Assembly (NCBI RefSeq): GCF_001404515.1
Contig: NZ_CXWE01000003.1
Span: forward strand, 124,001 to 188,000
Reading direction: 5' to 3'
DNA from: Roseibium album
GTDB lineage: Bacteria > Pseudomonadota > Alphaproteobacteria > Rhizobiales > Stappiaceae
DNA length: 64,000 bases
Numbering within the stretch: position 1 is the stretch's first letter; every line of letters starts with the position of its first letter. The notes beneath the pieces were generated by a model. The model had not been told where the DNA came from. It made no database searches and saw only the letters and a list, made by a program, of their open reading frames with translations. The translations under genes and the position numbers were made by a program. This document shows positions 26,123-34,286 of this stretch, in pieces.

Positions 26123-26500
26123 TCAGGTCGCCACATTCACCTCGTGGGGCTCGTCGCCTTCGCCATGATCTTCGTAGGCATGCCTGATGTTGCCGGGTGG
26201 AATTCCGTCGACCGCGCCACGGAGCGGATGAACCGGTCCGTGATCAATTCCCGGTTCCAGCGCCTGCAATGCAGCTGCGCGATAGGCTGCAACGCCATCC
26301 AGAGCGTGATTTTCAACGTGGTGGGCATCAATGAGCACCGCCGGTTCATTTTCGGAATAACCGGTTTCGCTGTCGTGTCGCTGCGCGCGGTTACGCTTGT
26401 CTCTGCGATCATAACCGGTTCCATCACCGTCCTTGTCCGCAGGATACTCTGTCGCGTGCGCAACGACCTGGGCCGTTTGAGGCCTTTCGATCGTCGCCAT
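26123..26500 (-). CDS. Hypothetical hydrophilic protein, 125 residues
   Basis: Not recognised. The ATG is preceded by a strong AGGAGG 6 bp upstream, which makes this strand more credible than the overlapping frames. The product is very hydrophilic and rich in Asp, Glu, His, Arg and Tyr (YPADKDGDGTGYDRRDKRNR) with a His/Glu-rich end (IRHAYEDHGEGDEPHEV), no membrane segment and no signal peptide. It lies between ethylmalonyl-CoA mutase and sbtA, all on the same strand with gaps of 145 and 162 bp, so it may share their transcript. Confidence 0.6.
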   Translation of the reverse strand: MATIERPQTAQVVAHATEYPADKDGDGTGYDRRDKRNRAQRHDSETGYSENEPAVLIDAHHVENHALDGVAAYRAAALQALEPGIDHGPVHPLRGAVDGIPPGNIRHAYEDHGEGDEPHEVNVAT

Positions 26501-26645
26501 CTGGGCCTCCTGGCCGTCAGAGAATGCCGCCTTCTGGCGGAACCCGCTGATAGTCTCAACAAAGCGTTAACAAAGCTTTACGCAAAGTTAACCTGTTGAC
26601 ACACCAAGAACAATAGTGCCTCGCGACGTTATGCACTCGAAAATT

Positions 26646-28643
26646 CTAGGCAGCGCGCTCCGCTGAACTTCCAACGATCTTGACAACGTCAGCCATGATA
26701 TCTGTCAACTGGAAGTCCTTCGGAGTATAGACGGCGGCAACCCCCATCGCCTTCAACAGGGAGGCGTCTTCATCCGGAATGATTCCACCGACAACAACGG
26801 GAATATCATCCGCGCCTGCGTTCCTGAGCCGCTCCATGACATCGCGGACGAGGGCAAGATGCGACCCCGAAAGGATCGACAATCCGATGACGTGAACGTC
26901 TTCCTCGACTGCCGCATTCACGATCTGCGCCGGTGTCAGCCGGATGCCCTCGTAGACAACCTCCATTCCACAATCACGTGCGCGCACCGCAATTTGTTCC
27001 GCCCCGTTGGAATGACCGTCAAGCCCCGGTTTGCCGACCAGGAACTTGAGGCGGCGGCCCAGTTTTTCCGAAACCAGTTCGACGTCGCTTTGAACCGATG
27101 CCAGATCGCCGGCATCGTCACGTACAGCCTGCCCGACACCGGTCGGCGCCCTGTATTCGCCGAAAACATCGCGCAGGACACGGCCCCATTCACCCGTGGT
27201 AACACCGGCCTTTGCCGCCGCAATGGATGGCTCCATGATATTCCGACCTTCCTGAGCGGCCGACTTGAGTTCGGCAAGCGTGGCCGAAACGGCAGCGTCA
27301 TCGCGAGCGTCGCGCCAGGCCTTCACCTTTTCAACCGCTTCTTCCTCCACGTGCTCCGGCACGGTCAGGATGGCACCATCTTCACCCGCCGCCAGCGGAG
27401 AGGATTCGCTCTCGATCCAACGGTTGACGCCGACAACGACCTGGTCGCCTGCCTCGATCGCGGCCAGACGCGCTGAATTTGCTTCAACGAGCTGCCGTTT
27501 CATATAGCTGGAATCAACGGCAGCAACCGCACCTCCCATGGTATCGATCCGGGCAAGTTCCTCACGTGCCTCGGCCTTCAGCGCGTCGACTTTCCGGGTG
27601 ACCTCCTGAGAACCATCAAAAATGTCGGCATATTCGAGCAGGTCCGTTTCATAGGCCATGATCTGCTGCATCCGGAGCGACCATTGCTGATCAAACGGTC
27701 GAGGTAATCCGAGCGCTTCGTTCCAGGCCGGCAGTTGCACCGCCCGTGCCCGCGCATTCTTGGACAGCACCACGGCGAGCATTTCGACCAGGATCCGGTA
27801 GACGTTGTTTTCCGGCTGCTGCTCGGTCAGTCCAAGGGAATTCACCTGGACACCGTAACGGAAACGCCGATAACGCTCGTCCTCGACGCCATAACGTTCC
27901 CGGCAGATCTCGTCCCACAGTTCCGTAAATGCGCGCATCTTGCACATTTCGGTAATGAACCGCATGCCGGCATTGACAAAAAACGAGATCCGGCCGACGG
28001 CCTTTGGAAAATCCTCTTCCGGAATTGCCTTGCTGGCTTTCATGGAATCCAGAATGGCAATCGCGGTTGCCAGGGCAAAGGAGAGTTCCTGGACCGGAGT
28101 CGCGCCCGCTTCCTGCAAATGATAGGAACAGACATTCATCGGATTCCACTTGGGCATGTTGGAATAGGTCCAGGCAATCACGTCCGTGGTCAGTTTCAGA
28201 GACGGCGCCGGCGGAAAAACATAGGTTCCGCGCGAAAGATATTCCTTGATGATGTCGTTCTGGGTCGTGCCCGAAAGAAGCGCGCGGTCGACCCCCTGCT
28301 CGTCGGCAGCCGCGATGTAGAGCGACAACAACCAGGGAGCCGTGGCATTGATCGTCATCGACGTGTTCATGCGCTCCAGCGGAATTTCGTGAAAGAGTGC
28401 ACGCATGTCTCCAAGATGCGCGACCGGGACGCCGACCTTGCCGACTTCTCCTTGAGCCAGAAGGTCGTCCGGATCATATCCGGTCTGTGTCGGCAAGTCG
28501 AACGCAACCGATAGTCCGGTCTGGCCCTTGGCAAGGTTCCCGCGATACAGCTTGTTCGATTCCGCTGCAGTCGAATGTCCCGCATAGGTTCGGAAAATCC
28601 AGGGGCGATCCCTGTCCCCGATATTCTTTCCCGCCTGGCTCAT
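26646..28643 (-). CDS. ecm: Ethylmalonyl-CoA mutase (MeaA-type, B12-dependent)
   Basis: 665 residues: a large TIM-barrel mutase domain (LSVAFDLPTQTGYDPDDLL, GTTQNDIIKEYLSRGTY, MNVCSYHLQEAGATPVQEL) and a C-terminal cobalamin-binding domain with DGHSNGAEQ (the DxHxxG lower-ligand motif) and VIGLSILSGSH. Length, the single-chain form, and the gene next to ccr identify Ecm/MeaA rather than methylmalonyl-CoA mutase. It converts (2R)-ethylmalonyl-CoA to methylsuccinyl-CoA in the ethylmalonyl-CoA pathway for C2 assimilation. AAGGAG lies 8 bp before the ATG. It is divergent from ccr. Confidence 0.95.
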   Translation of the reverse strand: MSQAGKNIGDRDRPWIFRTYAGHSTAAESNKLYRGNLAKGQTGLSVAFDLPTQTGYDPDDLLAQGEVGKVGVPVAHLGDMRALFHEIPLERMNTSMTINATAPWLLSLYIAAADEQGVDRALLSGTTQNDIIKEYLSRGTYVFPPAPSLKLTTDVIAWTYSNMPKWNPMNVCSYHLQEAGATPVQELSFALATAIAILDSMKASKAIPEEDFPKAVGRISFFVNAGMRFITEMCKMRAFTELWDEICRERYGVEDERYRRFRYGVQVNSLGLTEQQPENNVYRILVEMLAVVLSKNARARAVQLPAWNEALGLPRPFDQQWSLRMQQIMAYETDLLEYADIFDGSQEVTRKVDALKAEAREELARIDTMGGAVAAVDSSYMKRQLVEANSARLAAIEAGDQVVVGVNRWIESESSPLAAGEDGAILTVPEHVEEEAVEKVKAWRDARDDAAVSATLAELKSAAQEGRNIMEPSIAAAKAGVTTGEWGRVLRDVFGEYRAPTGVGQAVRDDAGDLASVQSDVELVSEKLGRRLKFLVGKPGLDGHSNGAEQIAVRARDCGMEVVYEGIRLTPAQIVNAAVEEDVHVIGLSILSGSHLALVRDVMERLRNAGADDIPVVVGGIIPDEDASLLKAMGVAAVYTPKDFQLTDIMADVVKIVGSSAERAA

Positions 28644-28766
28644 GCCACAACTCCTTCTAAGGCCTTCTTCTGCCTGTCTTATTCTGTATTCGCAGCGCCT
28701 GGGCCGCCCAGATCTCCCGGTCTGGCAGCAACATGCATGAGATTACGCGCATGCGAAATTTCACTG

Positions 28767-28853
28767 TGCAATGCAAAATATGCTTGGCATTAAAATGCAA
28801 GTTAAGCAATAGTCGTATAGATCAACACCCTATTTTGAACAATAGTTGCGCAA
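28767..28853. promoter_or_regulatory. Clustered TGCAA motifs in the ecm/ccr divergent promoter
   Basis: The 284-bp divergent region holds TGCAA at 28767, 28772 and 28796 and a TTGCGCAA palindrome at 28846. ScfR/PccR-type regulators of acyl-CoA metabolism are known to bind TTTGCAAA-like sites, so these may be regulator half-sites. The match is loose and the cluster may be chance in AT-rich DNA. Confidence 0.35.
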
Positions 28854-28927
28854 AATGGGGTTCTGAGCCATTCGAGCCTTGTGCAGATGCGAAATCGGAA
28901 ATGACAAGAAGCCCTGGGAGGGGATGA

Positions 28928-30232
28928 ATGACATCAGCAGCAGCAGCAGCCGAAGCCAATGACAACCGAACTCTTGAGGATGCTCCGGTGAAAGATCTTT
29001 ACGAAATCGGTGAAATTCCACCACTCGGCCATGTCCCGAAAAACATGTATGCGTGGGCAATCCGGCGTGAGCGCCACGGAGCACCGGAAGATGCCATGCA
29101 GCTTGAGGTCGTGCCGACCTGGGAGCTCGACAGCCACGAGGTGCTGGTCCTCGTGATGGCGGCAGGCGTCAACTACAACGGTATCTGGGCAGGTCTGGGT
29201 GAACCGATCAGCCCGTTCGATGGCCACGGCGCCCCCTATCACATCGCCGGATCGGATGCCTCCGGGATCGTCTGGGCTGTCGGCGACAAGGTCAAGCGCT
29301 GGAAAGTCGGTGACGAGGTCGTCATTCACTGCAATCAGGACGACGGTGATGACGAGGAATGCAACGGCGGCGATCCGATGTTCTCCAACAGCCAGCGGAT
29401 CTGGGGCTACGAAACACCGGACGGTTCCTTCGCGCAATTCACCCGCGCCCAGGCACAGCAGTTGATGCCCCGGCCGAAACACCTGACCTGGGAAGAAAGC
29501 GCCTGTTACACGCTGACATTGGCGACCGCCTACAGAATGCTGTTCGGACACCATCCGCATGAGCTGAAACCCGGGCAGAATGTCCTGGTCTGGGGCGCGT
29601 CAGGAGGGCTAGGTTCCTATGCCATCCAGCTGATAACGGCAGCTGGCGCAAACGCCATCGGCGTCATCTCCGACGAAGACAAGCGGCAGTTCGTCATGGA
29701 TCTCGGCGCCAAGGGTGTGATCAATCGCAGGGACTTCAACTGCTGGGGACAATTGCCGACCGTGGGCTCGCCCGAATACGGAGAGTGGTTCAAGGAAGCA
29801 CGCAATTTCGGCAAGGCAATCTGGCAGTTCACCGGCAAGGGAAACAATGTCGATATCGTCTTTGAGCACCCCGGGGAAGCGACCTTTCCAATTTCGACAT
29901 TTGTCTGCAAGAAGGGCGGCATGGTTGTGATCTGTGCCGGAACCTCCGGCTTCAACTGTACATTCGACGTCCGTTACATGTGGATGCACCAGAAACGCCT
30001 TCAGGGTTCGCACTTCGCTCACTTGAAACAGGCGGCCTCCGCCAACAAGCTGATGGTCGAACGGCGCATTGATCCTTACATGTCCGAGGTTTTTCCGTGG
30101 GACCAGATACCCAGGGCCCATACGAAAATGTGGAAGAACCAGCATGCACCCGGAAACATGTCGGTTCTGGTATCTGCTCCAACGACCGGGCTGAGAACAT
30201 TCGAAGACGTTCTGGAAGCCGGAAAGCGCTGA
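28928..30232 (+). CDS. ccr: Crotonyl-CoA carboxylase/reductase
   Basis: 434 residues, the standard length. Conserved stretches include GVNYNGIWAGLGEP (Asn of the CO2 pocket), WGYETPDGSFAQF (Glu of the pocket), the NADPH motif WGASGGLGSYAIQL and GSHFAHLKQ (the His of the pocket). It reductively carboxylates crotonyl-CoA to (2S)-ethylmalonyl-CoA with NADPH and CO2, the defining step of the ethylmalonyl-CoA pathway. A strong GGAGGGG precedes the ATG. Divergent partner ecm acts two steps later. Confidence 0.97.
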   Translation: MTSAAAAAEANDNRTLEDAPVKDLYEIGEIPPLGHVPKNMYAWAIRRERHGAPEDAMQLEVVPTWELDSHEVLVLVMAAGVNYNGIWAGLGEPISPFDGHGAPYHIAGSDASGIVWAVGDKVKRWKVGDEVVIHCNQDDGDDEECNGGDPMFSNSQRIWGYETPDGSFAQFTRAQAQQLMPRPKHLTWEESACYTLTLATAYRMLFGHHPHELKPGQNVLVWGASGGLGSYAIQLITAAGANAIGVISDEDKRQFVMDLGAKGVINRRDFNCWGQLPTVGSPEYGEWFKEARNFGKAIWQFTGKGNNVDIVFEHPGEATFPISTFVCKKGGMVVICAGTSGFNCTFDVRYMWMHQKRLQGSHFAHLKQAASANKLMVERRIDPYMSEVFPWDQIPRAHTKMWKNQHAPGNMSVLVSAPTTGLRTFEDVLEAGKR

Positions 30233-30593
30233 CAAAAAGCTCCCTGAAAGGCTTGAACCCCAAGCCTGATGCAGCCTGGCCGGTCCGTGTCTCACGGGCC
30301 GGTCTTTTTCGTTTTCGGCCCATGGTCCAGGGTCATGCCGAACGGCACACCGGGAATCGGGCCCGGTTTCCGATAGAAGCGAAATTGCCGCTTCAACAAG
30401 TTTCATTCCCTGACCTGCCGCAGCACGAAGTCGCGACAGCCTCGCAAGCAATGCATCTGCCAACGCATTGGTACCGGGCAACCAAAGGCATTGCCCACAA
30501 TTCCTTTTGGGCCTGCCGCAATTCTGCTGCGTTGTCGATTTCCCTTGAGAGGCAGAATTGATTCGTTGGAACGCAACCGGAGATCCGCCGCAC
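30233..30593. other. Intergenic region after ccr
   Basis: 361 bp with the ccr terminator at its left end; the rest shows no gene I can support. The promoter of the following CAP lipoprotein gene should lie near 30500-30580. Confidence 0.5.
30280..30309 (+). terminator. Rho-independent terminator of ccr
   Basis: CCGGTCCGTG and CACGGGCCGG pair over 10 bp (one T-G wobble) around the loop TCT and run into TCTTTTT, 47 bp after the ccr stop. Confidence 0.85.
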
Positions 30594-31130
30594 GTGAACA
30601 AGCACCACAGGGGTTTTCGGACCACCAAATATACCCTTGCCGCTATTGCCGCGCTCTCCGTCGCCGCATGCCAGAGCGAACGCTTTCAAACGCCGCCGTT
30701 TTACAAGGATCTTGCGCGCGTGGACGGTCAGGTCGACACGTCCACCGCGGCGCAGATGATTTCGCAATACAGGATCAACAACGGACTGCCGGCGGTTGCG
30801 CCGGACCCTCAACTCAATGCGATCGCCAAGTCCCAGGCTGAAGCAATGGCAGCGGCCGGATCGGTTCAGGCATCCCTCGCACCAGACCAGCTACTGGCAA
30901 CGCGCATGTCGTCCATCGGCGAACCGAAGACGGCTGCGGCGGAAAATGTCAGTGCGGGTTACAGGACATTTGCAGAAGCCTTTTCAGGCTGGCGGGAGTC
31001 GCCCGGGCACAATCAGGTTCTTCTGACCGGGGACGCGACCCGCCTGGGTATCGCAACAGCCTATTCGCCAACCGCCAAGCACAAGGTCTTTTGGTCCCTG
31101 GTTCTGGCGTCTCCCCGGCCCGCACAGTAG
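30594..31130 (+). CDS. CAP/SCP-domain lipoprotein
   Basis: 178 residues from a GTG start with GGAG 10 bp upstream; an ATG at 30558 would add 12 residues before the basic n-region. The lipobox LSVAAC (Cys about 27) predicts a lipid-anchored envelope protein. The CAP fold follows: MISQYRINNGLPAVAPDPQL, AENVSAGYRTFAEAFSGWRESPGHNQVLL, then RLGIATAY. Bacterial CAP proteins are often envelope-associated; the activity of this one is unknown. Convergent with the next gene at 7 bp. Confidence 0.85.
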   Translation: MNKHHRGFRTTKYTLAAIAALSVAACQSERFQTPPFYKDLARVDGQVDTSTAAQMISQYRINNGLPAVAPDPQLNAIAKSQAEAMAAAGSVQASLAPDQLLATRMSSIGEPKTAAAENVSAGYRTFAEAFSGWRESPGHNQVLLTGDATRLGIATAYSPTAKHKVFWSLVLASPRPAQ

Positions 31131-31137
31131 AAATCGC

Positions 31138-31551
31138 CTAGTAGCGGCGCGGATATCGAGGATAAATGGGCTGGACTGGCCGCACCACCGCCGGCGGACG
31201 CCGGTAGATCGGATAGTTGTTTGAGTACCGCGGCACACCGATATAGACCCCGGCACTCGGGATCGGCCGACCGTAGTAGCTCCCCTGAACGCCATAACTC
31301 AGGTATTTTCCTGACACCCAGCCCTTGACGTTGGCAAACGCCGCGTCACACCAGGAAAAGTTCGCCGTGCATCCGAATACGGTGACACCACCGCCCTGTG
31401 GGACCGTCGTGATAACAGGATAATTCGTACCCGGTCCCGCGCGCATGTTGAGGTTTGCGGTCGTGTAAGCAATCGCGGGACCCGACTGGGCCAGCGCCGG
31501 CATTGACATCATGGCCACGGCGCAAAACGCAAGCGGCAAGCGGATCATCAT
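31138..31551 (-). CDS. Secreted SH3-domain protein
   Basis: 137 residues; ATG with GGAG 8 bp upstream. A signal peptide (IRLPLAFCAVAMMSMPALA) precedes a bacterial SH3 domain (type 3: ANLNMRAGPGTNYPVITTVP, WCDAAFANVKGWVSGKYL). The end is Pro/Tyr/Arg-rich (PIYRRPPAVVRPVQPIYPRY). Such proteins bind cell wall in the periplasm. Two conserved Cys flank the RT-loop region. Partner unknown. Confidence 0.85.
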   Translation of the reverse strand: MMIRLPLAFCAVAMMSMPALAQSGPAIAYTTANLNMRAGPGTNYPVITTVPQGGGVTVFGCTANFSWCDAAFANVKGWVSGKYLSYGVQGSYYGRPIPSAGVYIGVPRYSNNYPIYRRPPAVVRPVQPIYPRYPRRY

Positions 31552-31759
31552 ATTATCATTCTCCGAATAACTTGAGACCGGGCGCAGACCGCCCGGGCTC
31601 CAAGCCCACACGGTGCAGATGTGGGAAGACAACATGGCGAAAATATAGCACCTGGGTCCGGATTTCCTGATCGCCCGGTCGAAAGAAGAGATTCCCCTTG
31701 CCCTCGACCTGCCCGATCGGCTTCATTTGGGGTGAAACGATAGGTGGGGAAAAACAAAC

Positions 31760-32251
31760 ATGAACAGCATTCGCAAGCTTGCATCGGCAGTGGCAGTTTC
31801 AGCGGCCTTGCTCCTGGTGTCTCAGACCAACGCCTCTGCGTTTGACGCCCATGCAGGGTACTATTATCCCGAACCCCAGACTCGCGAAGTTTACATTTCC
31901 GAGCTGACCGTCGCACCGGACGCGCAGGAACGGTCTCGAGCTGCCTTTGTCATCGGGCTTGCCGCCCAGCACGCGAAGCAGAATCATGCAGCCGGATATC
32001 ACCTCTTCGCCAAGGGGGGAGACCTTGAGAAACTGATCATCGTCTCAACGGGTGACGACCGGTATGACACGTTGTATCGCATGCGCGCGCTTCTTGCTGC
32101 TCTGACCTCCCTGGCACGGTCAACAGAGCTTTTCGCCCGCTCCAATCATCCTCACGAATTGAATTTTCTGGACTTCTGCAAGCTTATCGGCTTCACGCAG
32201 GTCACCGTGACGAACGGCAAGGATGTCGCGCACCAGATCAAGATCCAGTAG
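31760..32251 (+). CDS. Secreted hypothetical protein, 163 residues
   Basis: Not recognised. A signal peptide (about 1-27, ending NASA) is followed by a mixed alpha/beta domain with a helix AAFVIGLAAQHAKQNHAAGYHLFAKGG in two parts, then KLIIVSTGDDRYDTLYRMRALLAAL, and ends LIGFTQVTVTNGKDVAHQIKIQ. No catalytic motif is obvious. It is flanked by envelope genes, so a periplasmic role is likely. Confidence 0.7.
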   Translation: MNSIRKLASAVAVSAALLLVSQTNASAFDAHAGYYYPEPQTREVYISELTVAPDAQERSRAAFVIGLAAQHAKQNHAAGYHLFAKGGDLEKLIIVSTGDDRYDTLYRMRALLAALTSLARSTELFARSNHPHELNFLDFCKLIGFTQVTVTNGKDVAHQIKIQ

Positions 32252-32288
32252 ATCGCGCCGGAGCCGACCGTCTGCCACCGGCGAGCCC

Positions 32289-33020
32289 TCAGCGCTTGAG
32301 CTTGCCCTTGAGCCAGGCGCGGTACTGGGACTTGGTTCCAAAGAATGCGTTGCGGTCGACGTCGCCCTTGACCCCTGAGACACGTCCTTCAGCCGTATAC
32401 TGCCAGAAGACCCAGTCGTCCCGCTGCTCGTAGATGTTCTTGGGATGCGTGGCGACGGACCGCAGCCAGAATTGTTCGCCCTTCAGGGCTCCGACCATCC
32501 GGTCCCGGTGAAAATCCACTGATGAGTAAATCACCGGCCTTTTGCCGTAGTGCCGCTCCATTTCATCCAGGAAAACCTTCATGTCGCGGACAATCTTTGC
32601 CCGCTCCGGTCTCAAGCGGCAGGTCTTGGAATGGGCGTTCCACTCCATATCGAGGACGAGGGGAATCGCATCAGGATCCTGGGGAACCACTTCCTTGACC
32701 CAGGCGATCTGTTCCTCGACCGGACGGCAGAAGTAATAGAAGTGATAAGCGCCCCTTGGAACACCTGCCTTGCGCGCCGCAATCCAGTTTTGTGCGAACC
32801 TGGGATCAACATGATCTCCGCCCTCGGTCGCCTTGATCCAGGCAAATGCAACTCCGGATTTTTTGACCTTGTCCCAGTCGATGTCCCCCTGCCAGCGCGA
32901 CACATCGATACCGTGAACCGCATAGTCTTCCGGCGTCGGGTCCGGAAAGTCATAAGCCGAACAAGCGCCCAGGAACAATATTCCGAACATCGAACAGAAG
33001 GATTTGACCAGGGCCAGCAC
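32289..33020 (-). CDS. GH25 muramidase (lysozyme-like) lipoprotein
   Basis: 243 residues from a GTG start with AGAGG 6 bp upstream; a longer frame to 33116 lacks a site and adds a basic non-signal stretch. The lipobox FLGACS puts it in the envelope. GH25 motifs are present: HGIDVSRWQGDIDW, FAWIKATEGG, YHFYYF, and the catalytic LVLDMEWN with Asp-x-Glu. It should cut the MurNAc-GlcNAc bond of peptidoglycan. Alphaproteobacterial chromosomes often carry such anchored muramidases for remodelling. Confidence 0.88.
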   Translation of the reverse strand: MLALVKSFCSMFGILFLGACSAYDFPDPTPEDYAVHGIDVSRWQGDIDWDKVKKSGVAFAWIKATEGGDHVDPRFAQNWIAARKAGVPRGAYHFYYFCRPVEEQIAWVKEVVPQDPDAIPLVLDMEWNAHSKTCRLRPERAKIVRDMKVFLDEMERHYGKRPVIYSSVDFHRDRMVGALKGEQFWLRSVATHPKNIYEQRDDWVFWQYTAEGRVSGVKGDVDRNAFFGTKSQYRAWLKGKLKR

Positions 33021-33573
33021 AGCAACCTCTACAGAGTTAAGAAAGGCTTTTCTTGTCCGCTCAAAATGCGCGTGAGTTCCTAACGGAACGTGGACGAATT
33101 GATAAAATCTCCGCAAAAACCCGTATTCATCTTCAACCGGCTACCCGATTAGGGCGGCATTGCGGCAGCACGAAGACAAGAACCTGACTGTCGAGGAATT
33201 TCGAGGGACGATCAGAACGACGCTCTGCCCGTGGCCACACCTGATGTGTCATGACAGACAAGCTTTATGGCCAGCTTGTCGACGGCCCGCCGCATATTTT
33301 ACTCGGCCGGGGAACCGAACCGATTGGATAAATTTCTGCAATCAGGCTGAAGACTGAGTGTTTCCCCAAATTTTCCAGTTTAACACCAATTCGTCTCATC
33401 TATCGTGTGAAACCGTGCAGTAAAAACAAAAACACGGCACAACCTGGAAAATCATAGTGTTAAAAATTCGCGTGTTTACTTCACGTCGATCGCATCAAAT
33501 CGTCATTCAGGTAGACTATTTCAACCGGGGAAGATAAAAAAATCTCAAAGAGATAAAAATCCGGGGGGCATTT
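33021..33573. other. Non-coding region between GH25 and TetR genes
   Basis: 553 bp. It contains a hairpin, GACAAGCT and AGCTTGTC (33257-33280), around an 8-base loop. A short frame at 33160-33357 has no ribosome site and unnatural composition. The right half is AT-rich (33360-33560) and probably carries the TetR promoter. No operator-like palindrome was found. Confidence 0.5.
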
Positions 33574-34134
33574 ATGAATGAACGTGAAATCAAGATTGTT
33601 GAGACGGCGCTTCAACTTTTTTCTCACTACGGAGTCAAGAAGACAACCATGAGCGAAATAGCAACCGCCGCCGGGGTTGCAAGACAAACACTTTACAATG
33701 CTTACGATTGCAAGGAAAAGCTGATCTACGACGCCGTAGAGCATCATGTTCGCAAATCGTCAAGCCTCATTTCCGAAGAATGCGCCGAGTTGGACACACT
33801 CGGAGAACGTCTCGATGTCGCTTTTTTCCACCTGAGCGCCAAACCCTGCGAAATGATGCTTCAAATGCCTCACGGTGAAGAAATTCTCCAGATAGTCGAA
33901 GGAATTGACGCATCGAAGAAGGAGAGCATCGTTCGAATTTGCAACGAGGCGATCGGGAATGCCCTGGAGCCGTTCAGGGACAGACTGCGACTTGGCACCG
34001 TTGAATTCGGAGATCTTTGCAATTTTATCAGGCTTTCCTTCGACCAGATCAGAACCAAGAGCGAAGAAAAGAACCAGATTGACCGGTCGTACGCACCGCT
34101 CAGACAATTGCTTGAAAACAGCGTCAGGAACTGA
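33574..34134 (+). CDS. TetR-family transcriptional regulator
   Basis: 186 residues with a strong GGGGGG site before the ATG. The N-terminal helix-turn-helix is clear (ALQLFSHYGVKKTTMSEIAT, then AGVARQTLYNAYDCKEKLIY). The ligand-binding half (AVEHHVRKSSSLISEECAEL onward) is not recognisable. The neighbouring porin is convergent, so its target cannot be told from position. Confidence 0.9.
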   Translation: MNEREIKIVETALQLFSHYGVKKTTMSEIATAAGVARQTLYNAYDCKEKLIYDAVEHHVRKSSSLISEECAELDTLGERLDVAFFHLSAKPCEMMLQMPHGEEILQIVEGIDASKKESIVRICNEAIGNALEPFRDRLRLGTVEFGDLCNFIRLSFDQIRTKSEEKNQIDRSYAPLRQLLENSVRN

Positions 34135-34208
34135 CCCGACGCCAGCATATCTGCCGGCATTTGGCTTCTGAATTCATTGAACGGAAATCCGACCTCCAGA
34201 TAGGGGGA

Positions 34209-34236
34209 GGCCCGGCAGTTTGGAGTCTGCCGGGCC
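34209..34236. terminator. Bidirectional terminator-like stem between TetR and porin
   Basis: GGCCCGGCAG and CTGCCGGGCC pair perfectly over 10 bp around an 8-base loop, between the two convergent stops (34134 and 34287). No long T-run, but position and strength fit transcription termination of the highly expressed porin. Confidence 0.6.
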
Positions 34237-34286
34237 GAATGACTGAGAGGAGGTCAATTTTTCTCAGTCAGATTCTAATCGAAAGA

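Noticed and set aside
26108-26599. 163-residue plus-strand frame
   Set aside because: Overlaps the minus-strand gene that has AGGAGG; no ribosome site on this strand.
33160-33357. Small frame between GH25 and TetR
   Set aside because: No ribosome site, Cys/Arg/Pro-rich composition and no homology pattern.
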